Origin: Myxocyprinus asiaticus
Taxonomy: Eukaryota; Chordata; Actinopteri; Cypriniformes; Catostomidae
Assembly: GCF_019703515.2 (NCBI RefSeq)
Contig: NC_059346.1
Location: 51,228,001-51,292,000, forward strand
Reading direction: 5' to 3'
Length of the DNA: 64,000 nucleotides
Part shown: positions 53,681-64,000 of the stretch, in pieces
Layout: the number at the start of each line of letters is the position of its first letter
Numbering within the stretch: position 1 is the stretch's first letter
Translations under genes and position numbers: made by a program
The notes under the pieces: model-generated
Database searches by the model: none
What the model was told of the DNA's origin: nothing
Seen by the model: the letters and a program-made list of their open reading frames with translations, nothing else

Positions 53681-54185
53681 GCGTCGAAACCCATGAACGG
53701 TATCCCATCATTTCACAAAACAGGACGTGGTGCTGAAAGGTTATGTTTTAGTATGTTACCCTTGACCTACATATGCAGGTCATTAAGAGGGCTTTACCTT
53801 ACAACATGTCATACATTTGACTGTTGCCCTTTAAAATCATTAAAGGGTGTACTTTTAATAAAACCAAAGTTCTTCCCCTGCACATTTTTTATAAGGCAAA
53901 TGTGTATATGTGTATATAAAAAAGTTAAAATTGTAACCTGCCATTGTAACCTTAAGGATCTACTTCTACTTTATCTAACCCTTAAAATCAGCTTTTTAGT
54001 GTAGCCTTATGTGATTAATTCAGATATGATAAATAATATTGTTACTGCATATGCCCTTTGAAGGGCAGTATTGTTGTTTAACAATAAATTTCCCTAATAA
54101 TTATTCATATATACTGCATATGTACAAATGTTTTGTCAGGTAGCTTGTGTAAGGTGGAATGTGCTTTATGTGGTAACATCTCATT

Positions 54186-55058
54186 TAGAGGTCGACTAAT
54201 AGTGGATTTTGCAGATACTGATAACTAAGGTGGTGGGAAAGGCCGATAACCGATTAATTGGACAACAGTTTTTTTTTAAATCAATTTATATAATGTAAAA
54301 ATAAAGAAATCGTTTTCCTTACTATGACGGGTACAGACACAGAGGCTTCAAGAGTCCAAAATGAACAAAATCCTAGAAGCAGTTTATTGTGCAACCAAAA
54401 TCCCAATTCTAACCAGATAAAAATACAAATTTGATGCTACAAAAAAAATGTAGGACTGTGCATAACACACTGTGGACTCTTATTTTGAAATTACAGAGAC
54501 ATGGTTCTGTTACAATGCTCTATATGTAACTATTTACCACATTAAGCTTTTTATTGCATATACATTCTACATATGAATGATTTTTTAATATATTTCATCA
54601 GATGAGGTTTAATGAGGAATAAGGTTAATTATTATTCACAAGATATGAAGTTGAATGCATGTGCTGAAGAGGCACGTTTCCGTATACTCGCATTTTTCTT
54701 TGCAATTTCGAACTTTAGATTATCTAACCAAAATAACAAAATATGCATTGAAGTGTGGATAAAAATATGGCTCAATATTGTCAATGATGAAAGATTTAAA
54801 TACAGCAAATCCCCACTTGATTGGCATTATTTCACCTCTAGAGTCACCGGTTATACTGTAAACCAAAATGTTCTAACTGTAGAATCTTCTAGTGCTGGCC
54901 ACAGAAGAACACTGAGGGGGAAAAAAAATAAAATAAAAAAACTATCAGCTTACTATTTAAACTTTCTACATCATAATTTTTCCCGATAACCGCTAGTTCC
55001 AAAAAGTAACTATTGGCAGCGATTAATCAGTAAAAACAAATATATTGGTCTACCTCTA
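54186..55058. mobile_element. 873-bp hAT-like element (TAGAGGTCGAC family)
   Basis: The ends TAGAGGTCGACTAATA and TATTGGTCTACCTCTA are inverted copies with few changes. The internal GGCCGATAACCGATTAATTG and GATAACCG-rich ends match fragments at 7265 and 9471. The target duplication is no longer clear. The 125-codon frame inside (54612-54989) has no transposase motif. Confidence 0.8.
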
Positions 55059-55439
55059 ATGTAAATTAACTGCTTTTTTTTTTACATTTATTTATTTTTT
55101 TATATTACATTAAGTTGTCCCATCATAAGTCATTTTTTTTAAAGGGTAGATCAGGTAGAACTATATCAATGTAAAAATTATCCCTTTTACAGTTTAGGCT
55201 ATATGAAATCTAAAGCTTTCTGGTAAACAGGGGCATAGATTTCAGGGAGGGGGTGGTGGATGGGGGGAGGTAACCCTCTGATAATAAAAACAAGCAAGTA
55301 CAACCCCCCTGTTATTTATACCATGATCAATGGAAACATGGGTAAATGCTTCATGCTGCAACAACCCCCCCCCCCCCCAGTGTTCAACCTACACCTTGAT
55401 TCTTGAGCTGAAAATTCTGTCCCCCTCACTTTTAAAAAT

Positions 55440-55858
55440 GATAGCTACGCCCCTGTGTGGAACACAAAAGACATTTATATTAAAATCACAGCCTGTCTTT
55501 TAAATATAAAGCCAGTTGATAGTGACTCACTTTAAATCTTACAAAAAGGAACCAAAATATCATAAAAGTAGTCCATGCGATTCATTGCGTGTTAAAAAAA
55601 ATTCACTAAAACCAATTGTATGGCTTCAGAAGACTTGGAATATGATGCAAGGACTATTTTTATTATACTTTTTAACTTAAAAATGAGGCACTATCCACTT
55701 CAACTGTATTGGAAAGACAGACCGGGATATTTATTAACATCTCCTTTTGTGTTCAGTATAAGAAAGAAAGTCATACAGGTTTGGAATGACATGAGGGTGA
55801 GTAAATGATGACATAATTTTACATTTTTTGACGAACTATCCCTTTATTCCTTTTGCTA
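55440..55858. mobile_element. TTAA foldback MITE, copy E
   Basis: GTGTGGAACACAAAAGACAT on the left and AAGAAAGTCATACAGGTTTG, ATGAGGGTGAGTAAATGATG, GAACTATCCCTTTA on the right are the family's arms. The outer left arm is lost. Confidence 0.75.
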
Positions 55859-55859
55859 G

Positions 55860-58800
55860 CTCATGATACCTAATGTGCCTTAACTATGTTGACATTATAC
55901 CACCTTATAAAGTGTTATTAATTACTAGTATCTAAATAAATGCTTCCGTTTTTCACTCAGTCTCTTTCTATTTCTGTTTCTCCTGCATACTAAACTTGCA
56001 TATTACTGCAGTGAGCATTTAAAATGAAAGTTAGATGTTGAAAGTAAAAATCAAAAGTTAGTGGTCATTTCAGTTTTGGATTGAACTCTTTATATCATAC
56101 AGTACTGCAGGCGACAATAAATAAAATATGCACTACTGCCTTGAGAGGTCCTCACTCCCCCCAATTACATCTATGCAAGACCGTCTTCACCAGAGGCAAA
56201 GATGCTCGAGCGTATGCAGTTCAAAGCAGTTTTTTTTTTTTTATTCTCTTGTGGTACAAATGGGGAAAAAGACTGAATCCATTTCATTTCACTCAACTTG
56301 GTGACAGCAAAAAATCTTCAGTAATTAGATGAAACTTTAGTTTCCCTCCTGATTAATGAATACCAGATCATTTGTGCAAGGGTGTGTGAGAGATACATTC
56401 CATCTTACATTGGTCACATTAAAATTATAGTATTTTTTAAGGTAAGATCAGACTGTGAGAGACATCAGTACAGCTAAACAGCTCTGGTGGGCAATCAATA
56501 GAGACTCTTGAAAACCTTGCTTGCAACAGCAAATCTACAGCATGCCCTGTCAGAGTGAATCAATTCTGCATACAAATTATCCATGTGTTTAAAACAGCTC
56601 AGGATTTTCCTTTAAAAAAAAGGGCTATTGAATAAACCTACATATTGATATTATTATCTGGTATTTTGCTCATACCAGAGTATTCAATACAAAATCAAAA
56701 TACAATACAAATTCAATACAAAAAAAATCTTTGAAACAAACAGAGCACCACCCACTTCTATTCCAATTGCATTGTATCAAACCATTGGTATAACAGATAT
56801 TTCAGGCTTTGGGGATGTTTGAATCTGAGGCAGGGGCACAAAGATATTTGAAATGAAAGCTTGTGATACATTATCGATTTCCTCAAAGAGGATAAAGTGT
56901 ATCATATCTGAGCTAAATATAGTTTATTTCTGCCCAAACAGCACATCTAGGTTGCATATTCAAGGTGTGTTTTGAATGGAGGTCTTTGTTCAAAACTTCT
57001 TAAGTGTCAAACTATAAATTTATTTCACTGAGACTGAATTTGCTAAGGGCTGCTCTCTGGGGTCCTGAAGTAGTTTCTAGGATTCTAGTCTACTGAGACT
57101 TACGATTTTCTCCAGGTGGATGATGAAACGGGTGAAAAAGTCCCATAGACTTAATTAATAACAAGGAAGTCATAAAGATTTGGGTCCATGAACACATGAA
57201 AATGGAGTGACAGATGCAAGTCTTTTCCATGATTTTACTCATACGATTTGCCATAAACATTGGACAATACTGTAGATAATATAAAAATTCAAAATTAAAC
57301 TTAATATTGGTAAAAACCTCTTAAAATTAATGTTGATCATCAATACATGACCTGGTGCTTGAAGGTTCTAATAAAAGCGGTGGGACTAGTGACCAAAAAC
57401 ACAACAGGATGGATAGATCATAACCATGAATGAATCTAGCTCCAAAAATATCCAATATATTTATTTATTCAAATCATATATTTGTTATTAAATCAGATAA
57501 TGCCAATAGTAAGCTTACAGTACATAGTCAATTATATTTATATGTATTATAAACCATAACCTGAGATATTAAACTATTAAACCAAATTATTAATTAAACT
57601 GAGATCATTAATAATTGCAGTGCAATTTATAGTATATAATTTAATAATCTATATTATGCAATAGTTAACAAAGTAAATAGTTGCATTTATTCATAGCAAA
57701 CCGCAAATTAAGTCCTATACAAATTATTATATGGCAAACATTTGATATGATGTTTACACACTAAGGCAGCTTATACATCACTCTGAGGCATCTCCTCCAT
57801 TGACTTCCATTCAAACTAGGGGTTGCACGACTACTGATTTTAAATTGTTGACTAGTCGAGCCCTTTAGTTGAGTCAAAATCAACTCACCCACATGGGTGG
57901 TGTAGAAATTCCACTCCACTACCCACTGAATATTAAAGTATAGAAAGATCTACGTACGCTACAATGTAATAGGCTTAATTAGTTATATGTAATGTGTCTG
58001 GGGTCCCATAAGCTGCCATATCAAAAACGAGAGTTCACGGCAAATTTGCTGCAAACTTGCTTATTATGCATAGCACTAGTATTTCTGTTATATTTACCGG
58101 CCACTTTGCATATATTGGAGGTTCCTGTAGCATCTGTGTCATCTTCATCAAAGTACATTTGAGCTACTTCACACATTCAGTGCAAAGCCATCGGCTTCCA
58201 CACCTGATGGTGAGTTTCCAAAACATAGGATGGCAGGGGAAGAGTCATTTATATTCATGAGTAAAATGATAACTGATTGAATGATTCAGTAATATTCATA
58301 AGGAAAGCACTTCCTGGTTGGACAGAGAAACTATAACACAATCCCTAAACCTAAGCCTAACAAACCAGGTAGAGCTTTTCTCATTAATATGAATGGGTCT
58401 CCACATGACATCCCACTATTCAGAAATCCTCTACCCACTCTATTTCCTGCAGACGTGTTTTGTAAATCATGTGGAAAGCGACTAGCCTTCAGGCGTACAG
58501 TGTTGACTACATTGGTTATAGCTGACCAGTCAGCAAGTCTATGCAACACCTGATTGAAACAGCTTCCCTTGTTGAACAACTTAAAGACATTGCTGACCTC
58601 TCCAAAACAGTCTACTAACAAGTTCCCAAAAAGGAAAGTTGGTGAGCATTAACCAGTGTTGTTCACAAATCACAGTAAGTTCTGTCTGTAAATTAACAGA
58701 TGTTGATTTTTCTTATGCAGGAATTATTTTTCATATTCTGATTGTGAAGAATCATTAATTGCAATGTGCATTCTCTTGCATCAGCATTTGTAACACTTAC

Positions 58801-58980
58801 AGTGTTGGTAGCTGAGAGATATTTGGGGCCTCCCAGGCAGCTTTATTAATCCCAAAAAATCTGGGTGAGGAGCATTTTCCCAGTGTGCCCATTCCTTGGC
58901 CTTCTGACCATGAGCAAAAGGAGTGCATTGTGGGAGGGAGAGCAGTCTTGGCATATTCTGGGGGACAGCTGGTGACAGAC
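55860..58980. other. AT-rich intergenic sequence
   Basis: No gene recognised. A hAT-like end GGGGTTGCACGACTACTG lies near 57822. The minus-strand frame 58331-58621 has no domain. Confidence 0.4.
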
Positions 58981-58996
58981 TGTTTGTTCTTCTTTA

Positions 58997-59136
58997 GGAT
59001 GACAGCCCGGCACAGTCAGGGAGAGGTCACCTTCTCCACGCCTTACTGGGCTCTGACAAGCCTGAGATTCAGTCTTGTCTTTTTATCTGTTGTCCTCCAC
59101 ATTTTTCTGTCATTGAACATAACATATTGGCACCAG
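58997..59136 (+). CDS. Weak candidate exon, unknown protein with one hydrophobic segment
   Basis: A good polypyrimidine tract and TTCTTTAG precede 58997, ATG is at 58999, and CACCAG/GTAGCA follows 59136. The frame encodes MTARHSQGEVTFSTPYWAL, then a hydrophobic run LVFLSVVLHIFLSLNI. I do not recognise it and find no partner exon. It may be chance. Confidence 0.2.
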
Positions 59137-59787
59137 GTAGCAAAATACGTGCAGAGATGCTGTGATCTTTAGATGTTCGTACAAACACTGGCTGAACTGA
59201 TATCTCATCCAGCGATATGTGAAAGACATTGATGATCATGATTACATTACACTTGTATCTCTATTATGGTGGAAATCTCCAGTATTGTTTAGCTGTTACT
59301 GCCAATTTAGGATCTGCCCTGTTGAAAAGTTTAAAATGTTGTGTGTTGGATGTTGGTATGTGGCATGCAATGCTAGTGTACTGGATTCGCAACTAGTTTC
59401 ACCAATAAGACACTTTGGTCAACCAGCTTCAGTGTCATTCTCAAGAAACAGTGTCATTTGTATGAAATGTGTATCCCTTTGACTTACTACTGATACAATA
59501 GAGTGCAAGTCGTGTTCCGGAAGAAAAACCCATTCATTTTCTCCATAGAAGAACTGATTTTAAACGTATTATAAACCTTTAAAGACACATTGAGCAAAGA
59601 GGTTGTTAATCAGTGGTATATGCTTATGTTGAAGGCATTAATCCTGGTGAATAATTACCCTATCCATGATCTTGGAGAGAAAATATCAACCAATCAGAGA
59701 ATTACAGCAAACAAAGCATGCCAAAAGAGCTCAGCACTGTAAATGCAATCGAGTCGGTCTCCCTATACTCATAAACTACTTCTATAT

Positions 59788-60477
59788 AAGAATTATGGCT
59801 GTCAATCGATTACAAATCAAATTAAATGAAATGCAGATTAATTAATTGAATTAATCACAATTAATCGCATATATCATTATGTGCTGAGAAAGGCCCCCAA
59901 ATAAAGATAATTCATATACAAAATGCATAATAATTAGGCCTGTCAATCAATTAAACATTTTAATCGAATTAATTACACGACATGCCGATTAATTAGTCGC
60001 AGTTAATCGCATATATCATTCTTTTCTGAGAAAGACCCCCAAATAAAGATAATTCGTATAAAATAATGCATAATAATTAGTGCTGTCAATCGATTAAAAT
60101 TTTACAAGCCTACAGTTGACAGAAATCTGTTTTGCATTGAGTTCGTCAATGTGTCCAGTTCTCACAGTACACGTTCTAGGTTCCGTCTGCGCTATTTTTA
60201 ATTGTCGCTCTACATGCTTAGAATATGTACATCAAGCTTGAAAAAAGTCTGTGATTTCGCATGCTGACATCGACTCTACAATTGTCTCACGTGTGTAATG
60301 AACATTGGAAGATCTCTCTGCCCACTTGCAGCTCGTACGGTTGGAAAATACGTACTTTTATTACAGAATTTACGTACGCGTCAGGGGGCATAATTAATTG
60401 CATTCATTTTTTTAACATGTTAAAGTAACATCTTTAGTAACATCTTACTAAATTAACAAGTTAAATCGATAGCCCTA
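59788..60477. repeat. Tandemly repeated hAT-like terminus (TGTCAATCGATTA)
   Basis: The terminus GCTGTCAATCGATTA-like recurs at about 59788, 59940 and 60083, at roughly 145-150 bp spacing, with shared AATCGCATATATCATT and CCCCCAAATAAAGATAATTC. An opposing end AATCGATAGCCCTA lies at about 60465-60477. A DNA transposon with a multiplied left end. Confidence 0.75.
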
Positions 60478-60479
60478 AT

Positions 60480-61940
60480 TAGAATATATCTGAATATTTT
60501 GGAATAAAGATAAGATATATTGTTTCTATACTTATATCAACAACTTTAAATCGATAGTTTTATATTTTTACATCATTTTAATTCCATTAGGTCATATGCA
60601 AAGCCTCATGAGATTATACTTCATGCCCTCATTTAAGATGTTAAGTACACAGTCTTGTACCTTTGTCTTTTTGTCTAATTTCAAATACTTTTTAGCTTCA
60701 AATCAAAGTTTGTAATGTTGTGATTCACCTCGGAGCTGGTTGGTTTGGTTCATGGCTTAGAACGCTTTTATGAAGGTTTTTATGAAATTCTTATGAAAGA
60801 AATGAATGGGGCAAAAAAACTTCCGGAATCAAGATAGCAGAAAAAGTTGGCGGACACTGTTACGCTCTATTAACAGGAAACTGAACTCATGTTATTTGAT
60901 AGATTTAGATATCATGTCATGGTTTATTAATATTTTTACAATAATTTTTTTATTCTTTTTAAGTGTGATTTATTCAAGGCACCTCAACTATGAATAATAA
61001 TTTAATCAGTTATATTAATTATCAACAATGAGCATAAGAATTCAAAACTTAGTGTGATAGAGATAATGTTGAAATAATGTTAGGCTAAGGTTAGTAACAA
61101 CAAATAATATAACAAAATTTTTAGGACTGAGGGTAATGGTTAAAAAAAAAACATCCATTGAAACCCCCATATTTCTGACCACTAATCTAAATATTAAGGG
61201 TGTATTTTCCTAGTACTTTGCACCTGAGGTGCAAAAATATGCTTTCTTGAAAGCTTAGCAGTAACTTTTTTAAATGAAATGATAAAAAAATACAAAAAAA
61301 AAAAACAATGGATTTTTTTAGGCGCAAATTGCATCATTTTCAATAAAAGACCCTTCACTAGCCGGACCAGCACCAAACCAATACTAACCAGCACAATTCA
61401 GACTAAGCCAGCAAGGAAACTCAATGGAAACCAAGTTGTTCTTTTCAGCAAGATGGGTGTGGATGGGAATACACACACCTCTACCCATCACCACAATAGA
61501 GGGGCAGACCCAGCCTTTAGAGCAGCAGTAATGAGCCCCTCTAAAGAGGTGTAGGCTCTTTCTATGTGCTGTCACTCACTGAGTGGGGTACAGAGCAATA
61601 TCCCACTGCACAATTATCCCCCTCAGAGTTAACAAAGTGCCCTTAATGACAACCCTACTGGCACCATTCCAGCTACGAGTGAAAAAAGCAGGACAAGGCA
61701 AAGGTTTCCACAAATGTCAGTCTGGACTACGCCACACTATGAACCATTTAAGAATCGTATTGGAAAATCAAAATGGACGTGCATTATGCAAACACAAGAA
61801 AATGGTTGCGGTAATGCCATTTTTCATGGGATGTATTTGTAAATGTGTCTCTTTGTGTGTTCCTCATCTACATGGGCGCTTTTGGCCCTGTGGACTTAAA
61901 ACACTTCCCACGCTCTACTAGTTTGTTTAATTTTCAGAAT
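60480..61940. other. Intergenic sequence, no gene recognised
   Basis: AT-rich to 61330, then a more balanced stretch at about 61330-61800 without a repeat seen elsewhere here. Frames 61279-61554 and 61583-61921 have no recognisable domain. Confidence 0.4.
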
Positions 61941-62264
61941 GTAACACTTTACAATAAGGTAACGTTTGTTAACATTAGTAAATGCCTTAAGTACCATAAT
62001 CTCACAACGAACAATAATTTTGTACTGCATTTTTTTTAATCTTAATTATGGGTAATATTAATTTATTATATACAGTTGTTCATTGTTAGTTCATGTTAGG
62101 TCATAACTAATGTTAATGTATACAACTTTTAATTAAAAAACAAATTATGAGTATATTTGTTGAAATTAACATTAACCAAGATTAATAAGTGCTGTAAAAG
62201 TATTGTTCATTGTTAGTTCATGTTAACTGATGTTTACATGTACAACCTTATTGTACAGTGTTAC
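61941..62264. mobile_element. 324-bp non-autonomous DNA transposon
   Basis: The ends GTAACACTTTACAATAAGGT and ACCTTATTGTACAGTGTTAC are 20-bp inverted repeats with one mismatch. The interior repeats GTTCATTGTTAGTTCATGTT twice. The superfamily is not assigned. Confidence 0.85.
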
Positions 62265-62389
62265 CCAAAATCCAACAGTGGACATACATCACATAATTCA
62301 GTCATGTTTGTCATTTTTTTATTTTTTTATTTTCTGAAAATCATGAGCATTTCAACCATTTTATTGTGTTTAATAGCACACTTTTGCAT

Positions 62390-62850
62390 ATTTTAGTTGG
62401 ATTCATATCCTCAGAAGTGATCTTACAGGTGTGGGTGAAAAACACAATATTTTATTTTTTTTACTATTAATTCTCCTCCCTGCCCAGTAGGTGGTGATAT
62501 TCATGACAAATGTGAATCACCAAAAAAAAAAAAAAAAAAAAAAAAATTAAAAAGAAGGAAGGAAGCATGACAGTGAAAGTGGAGATTTATAGTAAAAAAG
62601 GACTTAAATATTTATCTGTTTCTCACCAACACCTATCATATTTTATCATATGCTGATTTCATGTCATTTTTGAGCTTCAAATTTTGGCAACCATTCTCTT
62701 GCCTTGTATGGACCTACAGAGTTGAGATATTCTTCTAAAAATCTTCATTTGTGTTCAGCAGAAGAAAGAAAGTCATACACATCTCGGATGGCATGAGGGT
62801 GAGTAAATGATGAGAGAATTTTCATTATTGGATGAACTATCCTTATGTGA
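62390..62850. mobile_element. TTAA foldback MITE, copy F
   Basis: It contains CCAGTAGGTGGTG (62484-62496), a poly-A run, and the right arm ATGAGGGTGAGTAAATGATG ending GGATGAACTATCC. It matches the right part of 40370. Confidence 0.8.
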
Positions 62851-64000
62851 AATCATATTTCATGTGTAAGCTTGTGTTTGTTTTTTGGTAGAATAGGGGT
62901 GTGTTAGGTTGGGAAGGAGCTGTGTTTTGAGGTGGTGGTCTGTTACTTCCTTTAGCTTTGGGCGTGCTTGATACAAAATATCAAAAGAAAACTATTCCTT
63001 GAGGTTACACTATAGTTACAGTAATTGAAATACATATGCCACCAAATGCATACCAATAAAAAACAGAACAGAGTTCAGTTACAACAGCAGAGTGTTTGGA
63101 AGAGTGGGTCAATTTGCATAATTTAATATTGCACTGAAAAATGTATTTATTATTTAATATTGCACTGAAAAAATTTATTTATTTATTTATTTATTTCAAA
63201 AGCTCCTGGCAGGGCATTTATTTATTTTGTTGTGTGTCATGCTCTGAGTTGTAGATATATGCTGTTTGGGAACTGCAAATGTTAGCAAAATAGGGGAGCT
63301 GAATGAATAGTTAAAGTCTTTCTGTCAAACTTGAATTTTATCTCCACATACTGAGAAAACATTAAAGGAATAAAAAATGGAAATTCTTTCACCATCTACT
63401 CACCATCATGTTGTTCCAAACCTATCAACAATATGTCAATATTGGATGAAAAACAGACCAAAATTTGACACATTCATTTTCAATGAAAATTTTGTCACAA
63501 AACCGGTCTGGGGTACATTTCCCAAAAGCATCATTAGCCAACTAGGTTGCAAGTTCCATCATTACCAACATAGTTCAGCGATTTGCTGTGTCACTAAACC
63601 ATAGTTCCAACGAACATTCGCAACAGCATCGCAAAGTTGTGTGGTAGGAACTACAGCTCTCAACCTGTGGTTAGAAGCACAGTTCATTGTTAGTTTGCTG
63701 TGTGGACATCAGTTGACTTCCCTGAAGCTTCTGTATCTTTTATTACATATATATGTTTCATTCTGTCAAGACTTTGATCACGTTTACATGCCCTTAAGAA
63801 AATAATTTATCCCAGGGTTTTAGAGAAAGCGGCATTCTGAAATGTCACGTAAACGCAAATGCAGCCGTTTAAGGGATTAAAGGCTGTTAAAAAAAGCGCT
63901 TTAACAAATGCAGCTTCTGTTGGAGAACAAGGCTTATGTGTCCATGTTAACGCATAAGTGCTGTTCTTATAGGTTTTTGAAGAGTGCGTATGTGCATATG
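62851..64000. other. Right edge: AT-rich with repeat fragments
   Basis: An (ATTT)n tract lies near 63171-63200, a MITE left arm (CATCTACTCACCATCATGTT) near 63392, and a CGTTTACATGCCC repeat block from about 63780. No gene recognised. Confidence 0.5.

Noticed and set aside
54612..54989. 125-codon frame
   Set aside because: It lies inside a hAT-like element and has no transposase motif.
61583..61921. 112-codon plus-strand frame
   Set aside because: No domain or family recognised; likely chance in a more balanced stretch.

Overview
This is nuclear genomic DNA from a teleost fish, most likely a cyprinid. Four vertebrate-type genes with GT-AG introns are spread through dense fish transposable elements: Tc1/mariner copies, 8-bp-TSD hAT elements, TTAA-flanked foldback MITEs, tRNA-derived SINEs, L2-like LINE ends, a Penelope-like relic and a DIRS-like retroelement. 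There is no bacterial or viral gene organisation. Species cannot be fixed from sequence alone.

Layout. 1-7.7 kb is mostly repeats (Tc1 copy, tRNA-derived sequences, a 742-bp tandem duplication, a long hairpin and a Penelope-like relic) and lies in the last visible intron of rabep1. 7.75-24.9 kb holds the first five coding exons of rabep1 (rabaptin-5, minus strand; its 3' part is off the left edge), with introns full of nested transposons. At 24.9-25.05 kb is the rabep1 promoter region with an NRF-1-like palindrome. 26.6-30.4 kb is scimp (plus strand, 4 coding exons, predicted 148 aa), an immune transmembrane adaptor. 30.9-32.4 kb is a Sleeping Beauty-type Tc1 relic. 32.9-39.43 kb is a complete derl2 (minus strand, 7 exons, predicted 239 aa). 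41.9-43.37 kb is mis12 (plus strand, 2 coding exons, predicted 215 aa), divergent from derl2. 44-52.9 kb is a repeat cluster with a DIRS-like element. 53-64 kb is AT-rich, with patches of apparently unique sequence, MITEs and one weak candidate exon.

The genes do not form a pathway: rabaptin-5 acts in Rab5 endosome fusion, SCIMP in Lyn/Csk/SLP signalling, Derlin-2 in ER-associated degradation and MIS12 at the kinetochore. Their neighbourhood is the one I recall from human 17p13. The order rabep1(-) scimp(+) derl2(-) mis12(+) fits a single inversion of the SCIMP-to-DHX33 block relative to human. All four reading frames close exactly across every proposed splice junction, which is the strongest evidence for the models.

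I found no clear new biological system. The points most worth checking are the nested transposons whose target duplications restore the host sequence, a possible degenerate hammerhead ribozyme in the Penelope relic, a Tc1 transposase frame broken by only two nonsense codons, a duplicated YDDV motif in SCIMP, a UPR-type element at derl2, and a CTCF-like core carried by a MITE.
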